Assembly: GCF_900129615.1 (NCBI RefSeq)
Contig: NZ_FQWI01000001.1
Span: 744,001-808,000 of the forward strand
Length of the DNA stretch: 64,000 bases
Reading direction: 5' to 3'
Source of the DNA: Pectobacterium carotovorum
GTDB lineage: Bacteria; Pseudomonadota; Gammaproteobacteria; Enterobacterales; Enterobacteriaceae
The position numbers were made by a program, and so were the translations under genes. The notes under the pieces were generated by a model. The model saw only the letters and a list, made by a program, of their open reading frames with translations. It was not told the DNA's origin and did not search any database. How positions within the stretch are numbered: the first letter of the stretch is position 1; each line of letters starts with the position of its first letter. Shown here piece by piece: positions 9,813 through 18,391 of the stretch.

Positions 9813-10280
9813 ATGATGAAGCGTTTACTTGTGGTTACCCTTGCTGGTATCACGCTGGCTGGTTGTGCTAATACCAGTACGCTTTCAGGTGATGTTTACA
9901 GCGCCTCCGAAGCTAAACAGGTACAAACCGTGACCTACGGGACGATTGTTTCTATGCGTCCGGTTCAAATTCAGGCGGGAGAAGATTCTAACGTGATCGG
10001 CGCGCTGGGCGGTGCTGTGCTGGGTGGTTTCCTGGGCAACACTATCGGTGGCGGTTCCGGTCGTAGCCTGGCGACAGCAGCTGGCGCAGTAGCCGGTGGT
10101 GTCGCGGGTCAAAGCGCTACGGGTGCGCTGAACCGCACACAGGGCGTAGAATTGGAAATTCGTCGTGATGATGGCAGTACCATCATGGTGGTACAGAAAC
10201 AAGGCGATACGAAATTCAGCGCAGGTCAACGCGTTGCCATGGCCAGCAATGGCCGCAGTATTACCGTTTCCCCACGCTAA
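9813..10280 (+). CDS. slyB: Outer-membrane lipoprotein SlyB
   Basis: A 155-residue lipoprotein with lipobox LAGC (Cys18-19 region of MMKRLLVVTLAGITLAGC) and the 17-kDa-antigen type glycine-zipper segment VIGALGGAVLGGFLGNTIGGGSGRSLATAAGAVAGGVAGQ. These features define SlyB, an outer-membrane stress protein induced by PhoPQ. Similarity to E. coli SlyB covers the full length, including the C-terminal QGVELEIRRDDGSTIMVVQKQGD and TVSPR end. An AAGGAG site 8 bases upstream supports the first of two adjacent ATG codons. It converges with slyA. Confidence 0.95.
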   Translation: MMKRLLVVTLAGITLAGCANTSTLSGDVYSASEAKQVQTVTYGTIVSMRPVQIQAGEDSNVIGALGGAVLGGFLGNTIGGGSGRSLATAAGAVAGGVAGQSATGALNRTQGVELEIRRDDGSTIMVVQKQGDTKFSAGQRVAMASNGRSITVSPR

Positions 10281-10285
10281 TGCTG

Positions 10286-10320
10286 TGTGACGATCGCCAC
10301 TTTCTGCGGCGATCGTCACA
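10286..10320. terminator. Hairpin after slyB
   Basis: TGTGACGATCGCC and GGCGATCGTCACA form a perfect 13-bp stem with a 9-base loop right after the slyB stop. There is no T tract on either side, so termination efficiency is uncertain. Confidence 0.5.
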
Positions 10321-10411
10321 ACGAATAATCAACTCCCGGAATAAATAACCAATAATCGATACCGGTAATATTGCCGGGATTTAATTCTCCCTCTGCGTAA
10401 CCCAAATTTAG

Positions 10412-10849
10412 CTACGCTTGATTCTCATGTAATGCCAATATATTTTTCTCAAGACGCGAAACCAGCAGCGCTAATTCATCAACCTGCTCCGGCGTAATAC
10501 CAAATAAGACTTCACTACGTGTATGGCTAATTACACCATTGACTGCCTGTATGATTGGCTCTGCTGATTCAGTCAGCATAATACGTTTTGCCCGACGATC
10601 GTGCGCACAAACGTGGCGAGTGATTAACCCTTTTTCCTCAAGCTGATCCAGTGTTCGGACTAATGAGGGTTGCTCAATACCTATCGCTTTGGCGAGCTGA
10701 ATCTGCGACTGCCCAGGGGGTAGATGGTATATGTTATGCAACGTGACCCAATGCGTCTGAGTCAGTTCAAGTGGTTTTAATCGATGATCGACCAGCGCAC
10801 GCCATACGCGCACCAGACGGGCTAAATCAGATCCTAATGGCAATTCCAT
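10412..10849 (-). CDS. slyA: MarR-family regulator SlyA (Rap/Hor type)
   Basis: A 145-residue winged-helix regulator nearly identical in layout to E. coli SlyA ([70 protein letters not shown]). In Pectobacterium and Serratia the orthologues Hor and Rap control antibiotics, exoenzymes and motility; in Salmonella SlyA counters H-NS. I start at ATG 10849 because AAGGAG lies five bases upstream; the preceding GTG would be too close. A near-perfect SlyA box lies directly upstream, suggesting autoregulation. Confidence 0.95.
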   Translation of the reverse strand: MELPLGSDLARLVRVWRALVDHRLKPLELTQTHWVTLHNIYHLPPGQSQIQLAKAIGIEQPSLVRTLDQLEEKGLITRHVCAHDRRAKRIMLTESAEPIIQAVNGVISHTRSEVLFGITPEQVDELALLVSRLEKNILALHENQA

Positions 10850-10864
10850 CACCTCTCCTTATTG

Positions 10865-10876
10865 TTAGCACGCTAA
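10865..10876. promoter_or_regulatory. SlyA-binding site (autoregulatory)
   Basis: TTAGCACGCTAA differs at one position from the SlyA consensus TTAGCAAGCTAA that I recall from Salmonella. It lies 15 bp upstream of the slyA start codon, a position suited to repression of its own gene. Confidence 0.65.
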
Positions 10877-11077
10877 GTTATATCCCTGGATTGCAATCAA
10901 CTCTGATTTATAAGAATAAAAAATGACTTTATTGTTGTAAAAATAGCTCCATCATGGAATGGATTCTATCAAATAAAAGTCTTTTAAAAATGATCTCAGG
11001 CTTATTTTATTCAATCGAACGCTCCTGCGTTGCTTAAACAAAATTTCACGTAAATAGATCATCTAAGACAAGATAAC

Positions 11078-11317
11078 TTAAAACAACGATGGCTGACGGG
11101 ACTCTGCTGGTGTATCGGATTTCTCTGAACGCTGTGACCGTTTCATTCTCTGCCGACACAAACGCAGCACATCCTGTTTCTGCGCATCACTCATTTGGCC
11201 CCAACTAAAGCGCTCATTACGACTGCGAAAGCAACCGCGACAATATCCGCCTTCATCCGCCTGACAAATACCACGGCATGGATTAGGGACAACAAAGAGT
11301 TCAAGTTGCTCTGGCAC
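11078..11317 (-). CDS. DUF1289 (YdhL-like) small protein
   Basis: A 79-residue protein with the DUF1289 core NPCRGICQADEGGYCRGCFRSRNERFSW, whose four Cys could form a metal site, and the C-terminal MSDAQKQDVLRLCRQR. I start at the GTG of VPEQLELF because a perfect AGGAGG lies four to five bases before it and the length then equals E. coli YdhL (79 aa). The longer reading adds 24 residues with no SD. Function is unknown. The gene lies between slyA and gloA, as in E. coli. Confidence 0.85.
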   Translation of the reverse strand: MPEQLELFVVPNPCRGICQADEGGYCRGCFRSRNERFSWGQMSDAQKQDVLRLCRQRMKRSQRSEKSDTPAESRQPSLF

Positions 11318-11606
11318 AACACCTCCTGCTACAACTCTATTTATTGAAGCCCTGTTCTTTACCGCTGGCAAGCCCAAACAGACAGTCACAATGAAAATAA
11401 TTAGGTAACCATTGTAATAACTGACGATTTTTTTACACGTCAGGCAGCCTAAAATTGCCCCAACGCGCTATTTACCCCTCCTGAGAGTACGTTTTAACAC
11501 AAACCTCACCGTAGTGTCGCATTTTTAGCATCATCCCAACAGCTTGGACTCGGTAGAGCCACAACGCTATACTTCCTTCTTTGTTGCACTTTTTAACGAG
11601 GACACT

Positions 11607-12014
11607 ATGCGCTTACTTCACACCATGCTGCGTGTTGGCGATTTACAACGTTCTATCGATTTCTATACCCAAATCCTGGGCATGCGCGTGCTACGCACCA
11701 GCGAGAATACCGAATACAAATACACGTTGGCTTTTGTCGGTTATACCGAAGAGAGCGAAGGTGCGGTTATCGAACTGACCTACAACTGGGGCGTCGACAG
11801 CTATGATCTGGGCAACGCCTATGGTCATATTGCATTGGGCGTTGACGATGTTGCCGCAACCTGTGAGCGTATCCGCAAAGCGGGTGGCAATGTAACGCGC
11901 GAAGCGGGCCCGGTCAAAGGTGGCACAACCGTGATCGCATTCATCGAAGATCCAGACGGTTATAAAATCGAATTGATCGAAAATGCCCATGCTGGTAACG
12001 GTATCGGTCACTAA
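11607..12014 (+). CDS. gloA: Glyoxalase I (lactoylglutathione lyase)
   Basis: The 135-residue enzyme converts the methylglyoxal-glutathione hemithioacetal to S-lactoylglutathione in the cytosol. All four metal ligands of the E. coli Ni(II) enzyme are present at the same positions: His5, Glu56, His74 and Glu122. I start at the ATG of [12 protein letters not shown], which has GAGGA upstream. An in-frame start 21 codons earlier is not supported by the family. rnt follows on the same strand after a probable terminator. Confidence 0.97.
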   Translation: MRLLHTMLRVGDLQRSIDFYTQILGMRVLRTSENTEYKYTLAFVGYTEESEGAVIELTYNWGVDSYDLGNAYGHIALGVDDVAATCERIRKAGGNVTREAGPVKGGTTVIAFIEDPDGYKIELIENAHAGNGIGH

Positions 12015-12028
12015 GACCGCCACATTCT

Positions 12029-12068
12029 ACAGGTGCTGCATCGGCACCTGTTCTCCCTCCTTCTTCTG
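12029..12068 (+). terminator. Terminator after gloA
   Basis: ACAGGTGC-TGCATCG-GCACCTGT is a perfect 8-bp stem followed by the pyrimidine-rich TCTCCCTCCTTCTTCT. Confidence 0.65.
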
Positions 12069-12163
12069 CTACCTCCGCTGTTTGAAACAACAACGGGCAT
12101 GCTGCATCTCCAGTCAAAATTTGCAATAATGCGCGCTGCGTTTTGCTAACAATTAAGAGAAAA

Positions 12164-12835
12164 ATGGCTGATAAAAGTGATCTGAACGCCCTGAGCGGCC
12201 GTTTTCGTGGGTTTTACCCGGTAGTGATTGATGTTGAAACCGCCGGATTTAATGCGAAAACCGATGCCTTGCTGGAAGTTGCGGCGGTAACATTAAAAAT
12301 GGATCAAGACGGTTGGCTAAAGCCAGATGAAACGCTACATTTTCATGTCGAACCTTTTGAGGGCGCGATTCTGGAGCCCGCCGCACTGGCATTTAACGGC
12401 ATTGACCCCACCAACCCGCTGCGTGGCGCAGTGAGCGAATATGATGCGCTGCATGAAATTTTCAAAGTCGTGCGTAAAGGGATCAAAGATCAGGGCTGCA
12501 ACCGCGCGATTATCGTGGCACATAATGCCACATTCGATCATAGCTTTATGGCCGCAGCAGCCGAGCGCTGTAGCCTGAAACGTAATCCCTTCCACCCTTT
12601 TGCCACTTTCGATACTGCAGCACTTAGCGGGCTGGTGTTAGGCCAAACGGTCCTCGCTAAAGCCTGTATTACCGCCGGTATTGCGTTTGATTCCAGCCAG
12701 GCGCACTCCGCGCTGTATGACACCAACCAGACGGCACTGCTGTTCTGTGAGTTGGTTAATCGCTGGAAACGTCTGGGCGGATGGCCGATTGCGCTGGAAG
12801 AGAATTCGCTGGAAGACGCGTCAGCTGAAGACTGA
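12164..12835 (+). CDS. rnt: Ribonuclease T
   Basis: A 223-residue DEDDh 3'-5' exoribonuclease that trims tRNA and other stable RNA 3' ends and acts as a homodimer. The ExoI motif VIDVETAGF places Asp23 and Glu25 as in E. coli. ExoII is [10 protein letters not shown], and the ExoIII region [11 protein letters not shown] carries the catalytic His and Asp. The ATG at 12164 gives [14 protein letters not shown], matching the E. coli start; the AAGAGA upstream is a weak ribosome site. Confidence 0.96.
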   Translation: MADKSDLNALSGRFRGFYPVVIDVETAGFNAKTDALLEVAAVTLKMDQDGWLKPDETLHFHVEPFEGAILEPAALAFNGIDPTNPLRGAVSEYDALHEIFKVVRKGIKDQGCNRAIIVAHNATFDHSFMAAAAERCSLKRNPFHPFATFDTAALSGLVLGQTVLAKACITAGIAFDSSQAHSALYDTNQTALLFCELVNRWKRLGGWPIALEENSLEDASAED

Positions 12836-12844
12836 AAAGATTGA

Positions 12845-12876
12845 GATCAAAAAACGGGTGCCATAAAGGCACCCGT
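12845..12876 (-). terminator. Terminator of grxD
   Basis: On the minus strand ACGGGTGCC-TTTAT-GGCACCCGT is a perfect 9-bp stem followed directly by TTTTTT. It lies 60 bp downstream of the grxD stop codon and between the convergent genes rnt and grxD. Confidence 0.9.
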
Positions 12877-12938
12877 AGGAAGGATTTACGCTCGCATCGT
12901 AACAACATTTGACATCGTCATTACGCCAAACGAAAGCA

Positions 12939-13289
12939 TTACTCTTGATCGGCCTGCTGCGCTTTGTATTTGTCTGCAGTCTCTTTGATCAGCGGCTGCA
13001 GTTCACCGCGCTGAAACATTTCAACCACGATATCACAACCGCCAATCAGCTCACCGTCAACCCACAGCTGTGGGAATGTCGGCCAGTTCGCGTATTTCGG
13101 CAGCTCAGCACGAATGTCTGGGTTCTGCAAAATATCAACATACGCAAAACGTTCGCCACAGGCAGACAACGCCTGAACCGTCTGTGCGGAAAAGCCGCAG
13201 CTTGGCAATTTCGGGGAGCCTTTCATATACAGCAGAATCGGGTTTTCAGCAATTTGGCGCTGAATTTTTTCAATTGTCGGTGTCGTCAT
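12939..13289 (-). CDS. grxD: Monothiol glutaredoxin GrxD
   Basis: A 116-residue CGFS-type glutaredoxin. The motif SCGFSAQ lies at residues 30-36 with only one active-site Cys (Cys31), as in Grx4 family proteins that ligate a [2Fe-2S] cluster with glutathione and pair with BolA. WPTFPQLWVDGELIGGCDIV provides the cis-Pro and glutathione-binding region. Length and ends match E. coli GrxD (115 aa). The gene is single, with its own terminator. Confidence 0.96.
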   Translation of the reverse strand: MTTPTIEKIQRQIAENPILLYMKGSPKLPSCGFSAQTVQALSACGERFAYVDILQNPDIRAELPKYANWPTFPQLWVDGELIGGCDIVVEMFQRGELQPLIKETADKYKAQQADQE

Positions 13290-13630
13290 CTTCTTGCTTC
13301 CTTAATTCTATAGGATGGCTAACGTCCAAAACGCTAGCCATGAGCCGCCGTCAGAGATGCTACGACAGCGACATTGACTCAGTGATATTGTACCGATGCC
13401 ACTAGCCACAAAAAAACGCCATTTTTTGTAGGGTTATTTTTTCCTTAAAGTATTCATCGTTGATGAAATCAGCGTCAGAAAACGCTGATAAATCAATCGA
13501 AAAAATAACTATTAACGTTTTTTCACTATTCTGTATGAATAAAGCGACCATGCCCACTTTTTTATGACGCCGTTTTCAGGAATACTGTGAGGATTGAGCG
13601 AGTTAAGGATTATGTTCGGTCACTTTTATT
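13290..13630. other. Intergenic region grxD/mepH
   Basis: This 341-bp AT-rich region holds the divergent promoters. A hairpin with perfect 8-bp arms (ATCAGCGT-N6-ACGCTGAT) lies at 13468-13489. An AAGGA ribosome-site-like sequence precedes an out-of-frame ATG at 13612, giving a 46-codon frame that overlaps the start of mepH; mepH itself has no clear SD. I see no other gene. Confidence 0.6.
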
Positions 13631-14482
13631 ATGCGCTTATTTATTACTCTTTTTATATTATTTTTCAGCAACCTATCCCTGAACGTGGTTCAGGCTGCGC
13701 CGTCTACCCCGCATTCTGTGCCGAAGAAAAGCGCCGTGGCAGAAACGAATAAGAAAAACCGTCAAACAAAGGGTAATGCTAAATCACCGACACCGATCAA
13801 AAGCAAAAAACCAGAACCTACCGCAGTCAGCAATAAAACCAAATCCCGTACCGCGAGCAAAACGACAGAAAAAAAACCGTCACGGACGCAAAGCAGCACG
13901 CCTGCGCTAGTGAAAAAAAATCTTAAAAAGCTGAAGCCTGAAGAAGAGAAACAAACAACGGCACAGGCCAGAGTCAAAACCGGGTTGAAGAAGACGGCAC
14001 TCAAAGGCAAAGTGGAGAAAAATCCAGCGCCGACAGAAAAAGGAATGGCGCTAAGCGCAGCACATAAAAAACGCTATCAACATGCCAAAACGACCGCAAT
14101 GAATAAGTTGATGAGCCAGATTGGTAAGCCTTACCACTGGGGCGGTTCCTCTCCCTTTACCGGATTCGACTGTAGCGGACTGGTTTATTACGCCTACAAA
14201 GATGTCGTTAAGATCCAAATTCCACGCACCGCAAACGAAATGTATCACCTGCGTGACGCCGCTCCGATAAAAAAGAGCGAGCTGGAAAGTGGCGATCTGG
14301 TCTTCTTCCGCATCAATAATCGTGGCGCAGCCGATCACGTCGGGGTTTATCTGGGTGAAGGGAAATTTATCCAGTCGCCGCGTACAGGCTCAGATATTCG
14401 TATCAGCAAGCTGAGTGAAGATTATTGGCAGGAACACTACGTTGGCGCGCGTCGTGTAGTGACACCGCAGACGATTCGTTAA
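13631..14482 (+). CDS. mepH: NlpC/P60 peptidoglycan endopeptidase MepH-like
   Basis: A 283-residue exported hydrolase. The signal peptide is MRLFITLFILFFSNLSLNVVQA. A Lys/Thr/Ser-rich low-complexity linker (residues 30-135, many KK and TK pairs) leads to a C-terminal NlpC/P60 domain from about residue 155. The nucleophile is Cys181 in GFDCSGLVYYAYK and the base is His236 in ADHVGVYLG. This layout matches E. coli MepH (YdhO), which cleaves D-Ala-mDAP crosslinks to let the sacculus grow. Its place between grxD and purR is also conserved. The start codon lacks a good SD (see intergenic note). Confidence 0.93.
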   Translation: MRLFITLFILFFSNLSLNVVQAAPSTPHSVPKKSAVAETNKKNRQTKGNAKSPTPIKSKKPEPTAVSNKTKSRTASKTTEKKPSRTQSSTPALVKKNLKKLKPEEEKQTTAQARVKTGLKKTALKGKVEKNPAPTEKGMALSAAHKKRYQHAKTTAMNKLMSQIGKPYHWGGSSPFTGFDCSGLVYYAYKDVVKIQIPRTANEMYHLRDAAPIKKSELESGDLVFFRINNRGAADHVGVYLGEGKFIQSPRTGSDIRISKLSEDYWQEHYVGARRVVTPQTIR

Positions 14483-14518
14483 GAGTGATAATAGGTTACA
14501 TACGTCGAACAGAAGCAA

Positions 14519-14554
14519 TTCAGACACGTTTTATGCATCATCAACGTGTCTGAA
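14519..14554. terminator. Hairpin between convergent mepH and ynhF
   Basis: TTCAGACACGTT and AACGTGTCTGAA are perfect 12-bp arms around a 12-base loop. There is no strong T tract, but the position between two convergent genes suggests a two-way terminator. Confidence 0.5.
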
Positions 14555-14583
14555 TACCTAACCCGCACAAAATCATCGATCGG

Positions 14584-14673
14584 TTAGTTCAGTACCGCAG
14601 TAAAACTAAACACGATGATCACAGCCAGCGAACCAATGGTTGTCAGCAAAGACATCTTCAGATCTGTATCCAT
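14584..14673 (-). CDS. ynhF: Small membrane protein YnhF
   Basis: A 29-residue ORF beginning MDTDLKMSLLTTIG, with one hydrophobic helix (LAVIIVFSFTAVL) and ending in Asn. It resembles E. coli YnhF (29 aa, MSTDLKFSLVTT...), a small inner-membrane protein retaining its formyl group. A perfect GAAGGAG ribosome site lies seven bases before the ATG. The location next to purR is the same as in E. coli. Function is unknown. It is shorter than usual gene-finder cut-offs and easily missed. Confidence 0.85.
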   Translation of the reverse strand: MDTDLKMSLLTTIGSLAVIIVFSFTAVLN

Positions 14674-15006
14674 AAAATACTCCTTCAATTAGCGAACAAG
14701 TTCTATCTGCAAGCTTCATCTGAAAAGACACCACCCTTCACAGTCGAATTCGCGTTTAGGTAGTTAAAGCTACAAATAATAGGGTTATTACGATTCTTTC
14801 ATAATTCTAGCGAAAAATCTCGGACGAATGCATCACTAATAGTATAAATTAGCCCTTTCACTTTCATGATAAATCGGACACAATCCGCTGTTTATGAAAG
14901 CGCTGCGTATCAGTCGAAAAACGTCAACCCAGATCCCTTCGGTATAACATTCGGCATTCTCCTTCTGAAATCCTGTTTTTTAGCTTAGAAGAAGAACATT
15001 AAACGT

Positions 15007-15022
15007 AGGCAAACGATTAACA
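15007..15022. promoter_or_regulatory. PurR box upstream of purR
   Basis: AGGCAAACGATTAACA contains the central GCAAACG of the PUR box and lies about 45 bp before the purR start, suggesting autoregulation as in E. coli. The surrounding 393-bp ynhF/purR gap (14674-15066) is AT-rich and carries no other gene that I can see. Confidence 0.6.
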
Positions 15023-15066
15023 ATATACTTACGTCTGTAACAGGTAAGTTCAGGAGTCATTTTTAG

Positions 15067-16092
15067 ATGGCAACGATTAAAGATGTGGCAAAACGTGCTG
15101 GCGTTTCCACCACAACCGTATCGCACGTGATCAATAAAACACGTTTCGTCGCCGAAGAGACTAAGGCAGCCGTCAGGGCAGCAATCAAAGAATTGCATTA
15201 TTCACCCAGCGCCGTCGCTCGCAGCCTCAAAGTTAATCACACTAAATCTATCGGGTTGCTGGCCACATCCAGCGAAGCCCCCTATTTTGCCGAAATCATT
15301 GAAGCCGTTGAAAACAGCTGCTATGCCAAAGGCTACACGCTGGTGCTGTGTAATTCGCATAACGACATCGGCAAGCAGCGCGCCTATCTTTCCATGCTGG
15401 CGCAAAAACGCGTCGACGGCCTGTTGGTGATGTGCGCCGAATACCCGCCTGAGCTGTTGTCGATGTTGGAAGATTATCGCAGCATTCCGATGGTCGTTAT
15501 GGACTGGGGACAGATGCACAGCGATTTTACCGATACGATTATCGATAACGCCTTTGAAGGCGGTTATATGGCAGGCCGCTACCTGATTGAACGCGGTCAT
15601 CGCGATATCGGTGCCATCCCCGGCACTCAAGAACGCAACACTGGCAGTGGACGCTACCTCGGTTTTTTAAAAGCACTGAAGGAAGCCGACATCACCGTAC
15701 GCGATGAATGGGTGGTTCGGGGCGATTTCGAACCCGAATCCGGGTACAAAGCCATGCACCAGATTCTCGCACAGAAACAGCGTCCAACGGCCGTCTTCTG
15801 CGGTGGCGATATTATGGCGATGGGGGCTATCTGTGCGGCTGACGAACTGGGTCTGCGCGTACCGCAGGACATTTCGGTGATCGGTTATGACAACGTGCGC
15901 CACGCACGCTTCTTTACGCCTGCGCTGACCACCATCCACCAGCCAAAGGAGCGTCTGGGCCAGTCCGCGTTCTCTATGCTTCTGGATCGCATTACCAGTA
16001 AACGAGAAGATGCGCACGTCATTGAAGTACACCCGACGCTGATTGAACGTCGCTCGGTGGCAGACGGCCCCTACCTCGACTATCGCCGCTAG
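15067..16092 (+). CDS. purR: Purine repressor PurR
   Basis: A 341-residue LacI/GalR regulator. The helix-turn-helix and hinge helix are at residues 1-60 ([23 protein letters not shown], then [11 protein letters not shown]). The periplasmic-binding-protein-like effector domain follows. It binds hypoxanthine or guanine and then represses purine genes at PUR boxes. Length equals E. coli PurR (341 aa), with similarity throughout. A PUR box in its own leader indicates autorepression. Confidence 0.97.
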   Translation: MATIKDVAKRAGVSTTTVSHVINKTRFVAEETKAAVRAAIKELHYSPSAVARSLKVNHTKSIGLLATSSEAPYFAEIIEAVENSCYAKGYTLVLCNSHNDIGKQRAYLSMLAQKRVDGLLVMCAEYPPELLSMLEDYRSIPMVVMDWGQMHSDFTDTIIDNAFEGGYMAGRYLIERGHRDIGAIPGTQERNTGSGRYLGFLKALKEADITVRDEWVVRGDFEPESGYKAMHQILAQKQRPTAVFCGGDIMAMGAICAADELGLRVPQDISVIGYDNVRHARFFTPALTTIHQPKERLGQSAFSMLLDRITSKREDAHVIEVHPTLIERRSVADGPYLDYRR

Positions 16093-16145
16093 CCGTAGCC
16101 ATTCTGTACAGACGATTTTCTTATTCCTGTAAGATTCCACTCTCT

Positions 16146-16190
16146 GCTTCAGCCCGCTCTCTTGTAGGCTGGCTGAAGCCGTTATAAATT
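16146..16190 (+). terminator. Probable purR terminator
   Basis: GCTTCAGCC and GGCTGAAGC form a 9-bp stem with a 16-base loop, followed by CGTTATAAATTTAAT. The T content is modest. Confidence 0.45.
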
Positions 16191-16298
16191 TAATACCGTG
16201 TTTCATTTTCTCTGGTGACAGCCGATACCTCGGCTGCGATAAGTGTTGTCCAGGTGTGTTTTACGATACTTTTACAGATAAAAAGTTAAGGAGACATG

Positions 16299-17450
16299 AT
16301 GGGTTTACCTTATACAGAAGAATGGGATGATGAGACCGCCCCCTGGTTCCACATCGTGCAGGACATGTTAGCCACCGCCGGTATCACCATCAACGGCACC
16401 CGCCCTTTTGATATCCGCGTGATCAACCCCAACTTCTTTAAGCGTATCCTGCGTGAGGGATCCCTAGGGCTGGGAGAAAGCTACATGGACGAATGGTGGG
16501 AGTGTGAACGGCTGGATATGTTTTCCCATCGCGTTCTGCGCGCAGGGCTGGATACTCAACTGCCCCGCCGCCTGCACGACCTGACGCGTGTCGCCCTATC
16601 CCGAATCACGAATCTGCAATCCCGCCGACGCGCTCAGGTTGTCGGTAAAGCGCATTACGATTTAGGTAATGATCTCTTTACCCTGATGCTAGATCCTTAC
16701 ATGCAATACTCCTGCGCTTATTGGAAACAGGCACAGACGCTGGAACAGGCGCAGGAAGATAAACTCACCATGATCTGCGAAAAGCTCCAGCTCAAATCAG
16801 GAATGACGCTGCTGGATATCGGCTGCGGCTGGGGCGGACTTGCCGAGTTCGCAGCACGCCACTACGGCGTTTCAGTTTACGGCGTCACCATTTCCAGAGA
16901 ACAACAGATGCTGGCACAGCAGCGCTGTCAGAATCTGAACGTCACCATTGAATTACAGGATTACCGCGATCTCGCTCGGCAATTCGATCGCGTGGTGTCA
17001 GTTGGCATGTTTGAACACGTCGGGCCGCGCAACTATGACAATTACTTCCGCGTTATACGACGTAATCTAAAACCCAATGGGCTGTTTTTATTGCACACCA
17101 TCGGAGCCAATAAGACTAACCCGCACATCGATCCCTGGATTCATAAATATATCTTCCCCAACGGCTGTATTCCCTCCATACAGCATATTGCTCAGGCGAG
17201 TGAGCCTTACCTGGTGATGGAGGACTGGCATAATTTCGGTGCCGATTACGATCGTACATTAATGGCGTGGCATGCACGTTTTCAGCAAGGCTGGCCGCAG
17301 CTTTCCACACGCTACTCTGCGCGCTTCCACCGGATGTTCAGCTACTATCTTAACGCCTGCGCAGGGGCATTCAGAGCACGAACACTTCAGCTCTGGCAGG
17401 TCGTGTTCAGCACGGATGGGATCGAAGGCGGGTTACGTGTTTCACGCTGA
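16299..17450 (+). CDS. cfa: Cyclopropane-fatty-acyl-phospholipid synthase
   Basis: The 383-residue enzyme transfers a methylene from S-adenosylmethionine to unsaturated acyl chains of membrane lipids. Family marks are VGKAHYDLGNDLF, MLDPYMQYSCAYWK, the SAM-binding LLDIGCGWGGLAEFAA, SVGMFEHVG and the C-terminal YYLNACAGAFRAR-LQLWQVVFS. Two adjacent ATG codons exist; the second (16299) has the better spacing from AAGGAG. The C-terminus VSR is the natural end. Confidence 0.96.
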   Translation: MGLPYTEEWDDETAPWFHIVQDMLATAGITINGTRPFDIRVINPNFFKRILREGSLGLGESYMDEWWECERLDMFSHRVLRAGLDTQLPRRLHDLTRVALSRITNLQSRRRAQVVGKAHYDLGNDLFTLMLDPYMQYSCAYWKQAQTLEQAQEDKLTMICEKLQLKSGMTLLDIGCGWGGLAEFAARHYGVSVYGVTISREQQMLAQQRCQNLNVTIELQDYRDLARQFDRVVSVGMFEHVGPRNYDNYFRVIRRNLKPNGLFLLHTIGANKTNPHIDPWIHKYIFPNGCIPSIQHIAQASEPYLVMEDWHNFGADYDRTLMAWHARFQQGWPQLSTRYSARFHRMFSYYLNACAGAFRARTLQLWQVVFSTDGIEGGLRVSR

Positions 17451-17487
17451 CAGAAAAGAGAAAACCGGACGATACGGTTCGTCCGGT
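17450..17487 (-). terminator. Terminator of ribE
   Basis: On the minus strand ACCGGACGA-ACCGTA-TCGTCCGGT is a perfect 9-bp stem followed by TTTCTCTTTTCT. It lies 26 bp after the ribE stop and may also stop cfa transcripts from the other side. Confidence 0.8.
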
Positions 17488-17512
17488 GTGCAAAAATAGG
17501 CAGTGCAGAATA

Positions 17513-18148
17513 TCAGTCTTCCTTGCCGAGCTCGCTCGCCTGCTTGCTGGCTAACACGCGCTCGACGGTATCCACCACGGCCTGTGTTTGCGGGTCGATT
17601 TCAATATTGATACGATTCCCCAGACGTTTCTGTCCCAGCGTGGTGCGGTTCAGCGTTTCTGGAATTAAATGTACGCAGAAACGTCCGCGGGTGACTTCGC
17701 CCACCGTCAGGCTGATGCCATCAATTCCAACAAAGCCTTTATGCAACACGTATTTCATCAGCGCTTCATCAGCCAGGCGGAACCAAATCTGATGGTTATT
17801 CTCTGAAACCTGAATCTTAACCACTTCCGCCGTACACATGATGTGACCCGACATAACGTGTCCACCGATCTCATCACCGAATTTCGCGGCCCGCTCAATA
17901 TTGACGACATCGCCTTCATGAATATCGCCCAGATTCGTTAACCGCAGCGTTTCCTTCATGAGATCAAAACTGACACGATCGCCGTCAATGGCGGTTACCG
18001 TCAGGCAGCAGCCATTGTGCGCCACCGATGCACCGGGCACGAGCCCTGGCAGCAGTTCGGGTGGGAGTTGGACAATGTGCGTGCGAAAGTTGGATTTTTC
18101 TTCAATCGACACCACCGGCGCGGTGCCCTGAACAATACCGGTAAACAT
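17513..18148 (-). CDS. ribE: Riboflavin synthase, alpha subunit
   Basis: A 211-residue enzyme with two tandem lumazine-binding repeats: [16 protein letters not shown] (residue 1) and [16 protein letters not shown] (about residue 97). It dismutates two 6,7-dimethyl-8-ribityllumazine molecules to riboflavin. The MFTGIVQG start is diagnostic. In E. coli the gene (ribC or ribE in different nomenclatures) is also divergent from mdtK. No FMN riboswitch is visible upstream. Confidence 0.96.
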   Translation of the reverse strand: MFTGIVQGTAPVVSIEEKSNFRTHIVQLPPELLPGLVPGASVAHNGCCLTVTAIDGDRVSFDLMKETLRLTNLGDIHEGDVVNIERAAKFGDEIGGHVMSGHIMCTAEVVKIQVSENNHQIWFRLADEALMKYVLHKGFVGIDGISLTVGEVTRGRFCVHLIPETLNRTTLGQKRLGNRINIEIDPQTQAVVDTVERVLASKQASELGKED

Positions 18149-18391
18149 GCGGTTTGCCTCTTAAAAAACAAAGAAATGACGCTGTGCAGTGTGCCCGATA
18201 TTTCGCGGAAAACCAAACCGGAATGCCGTATACCGCATAGCTATCGAAACCGTAGCGTAACAAAAAGAATATATTCTCTTCCACGCTGGTTTACTTTCGT
18301 TAAGTCGTTACAATAATGTTCGCTTTACCCCGTTCTATTTTTCATATCTGAATTATTAATTCCGCAGTCAAGTCATTCAAGGAAGGTATCC

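Noticed and set aside
17116..17310. Short frames antisense to cfa and many similar shadows
   Set aside because: High-GC coding regions produce long open frames on the other strand; none showed signal sequences, ribosome sites or family motifs.
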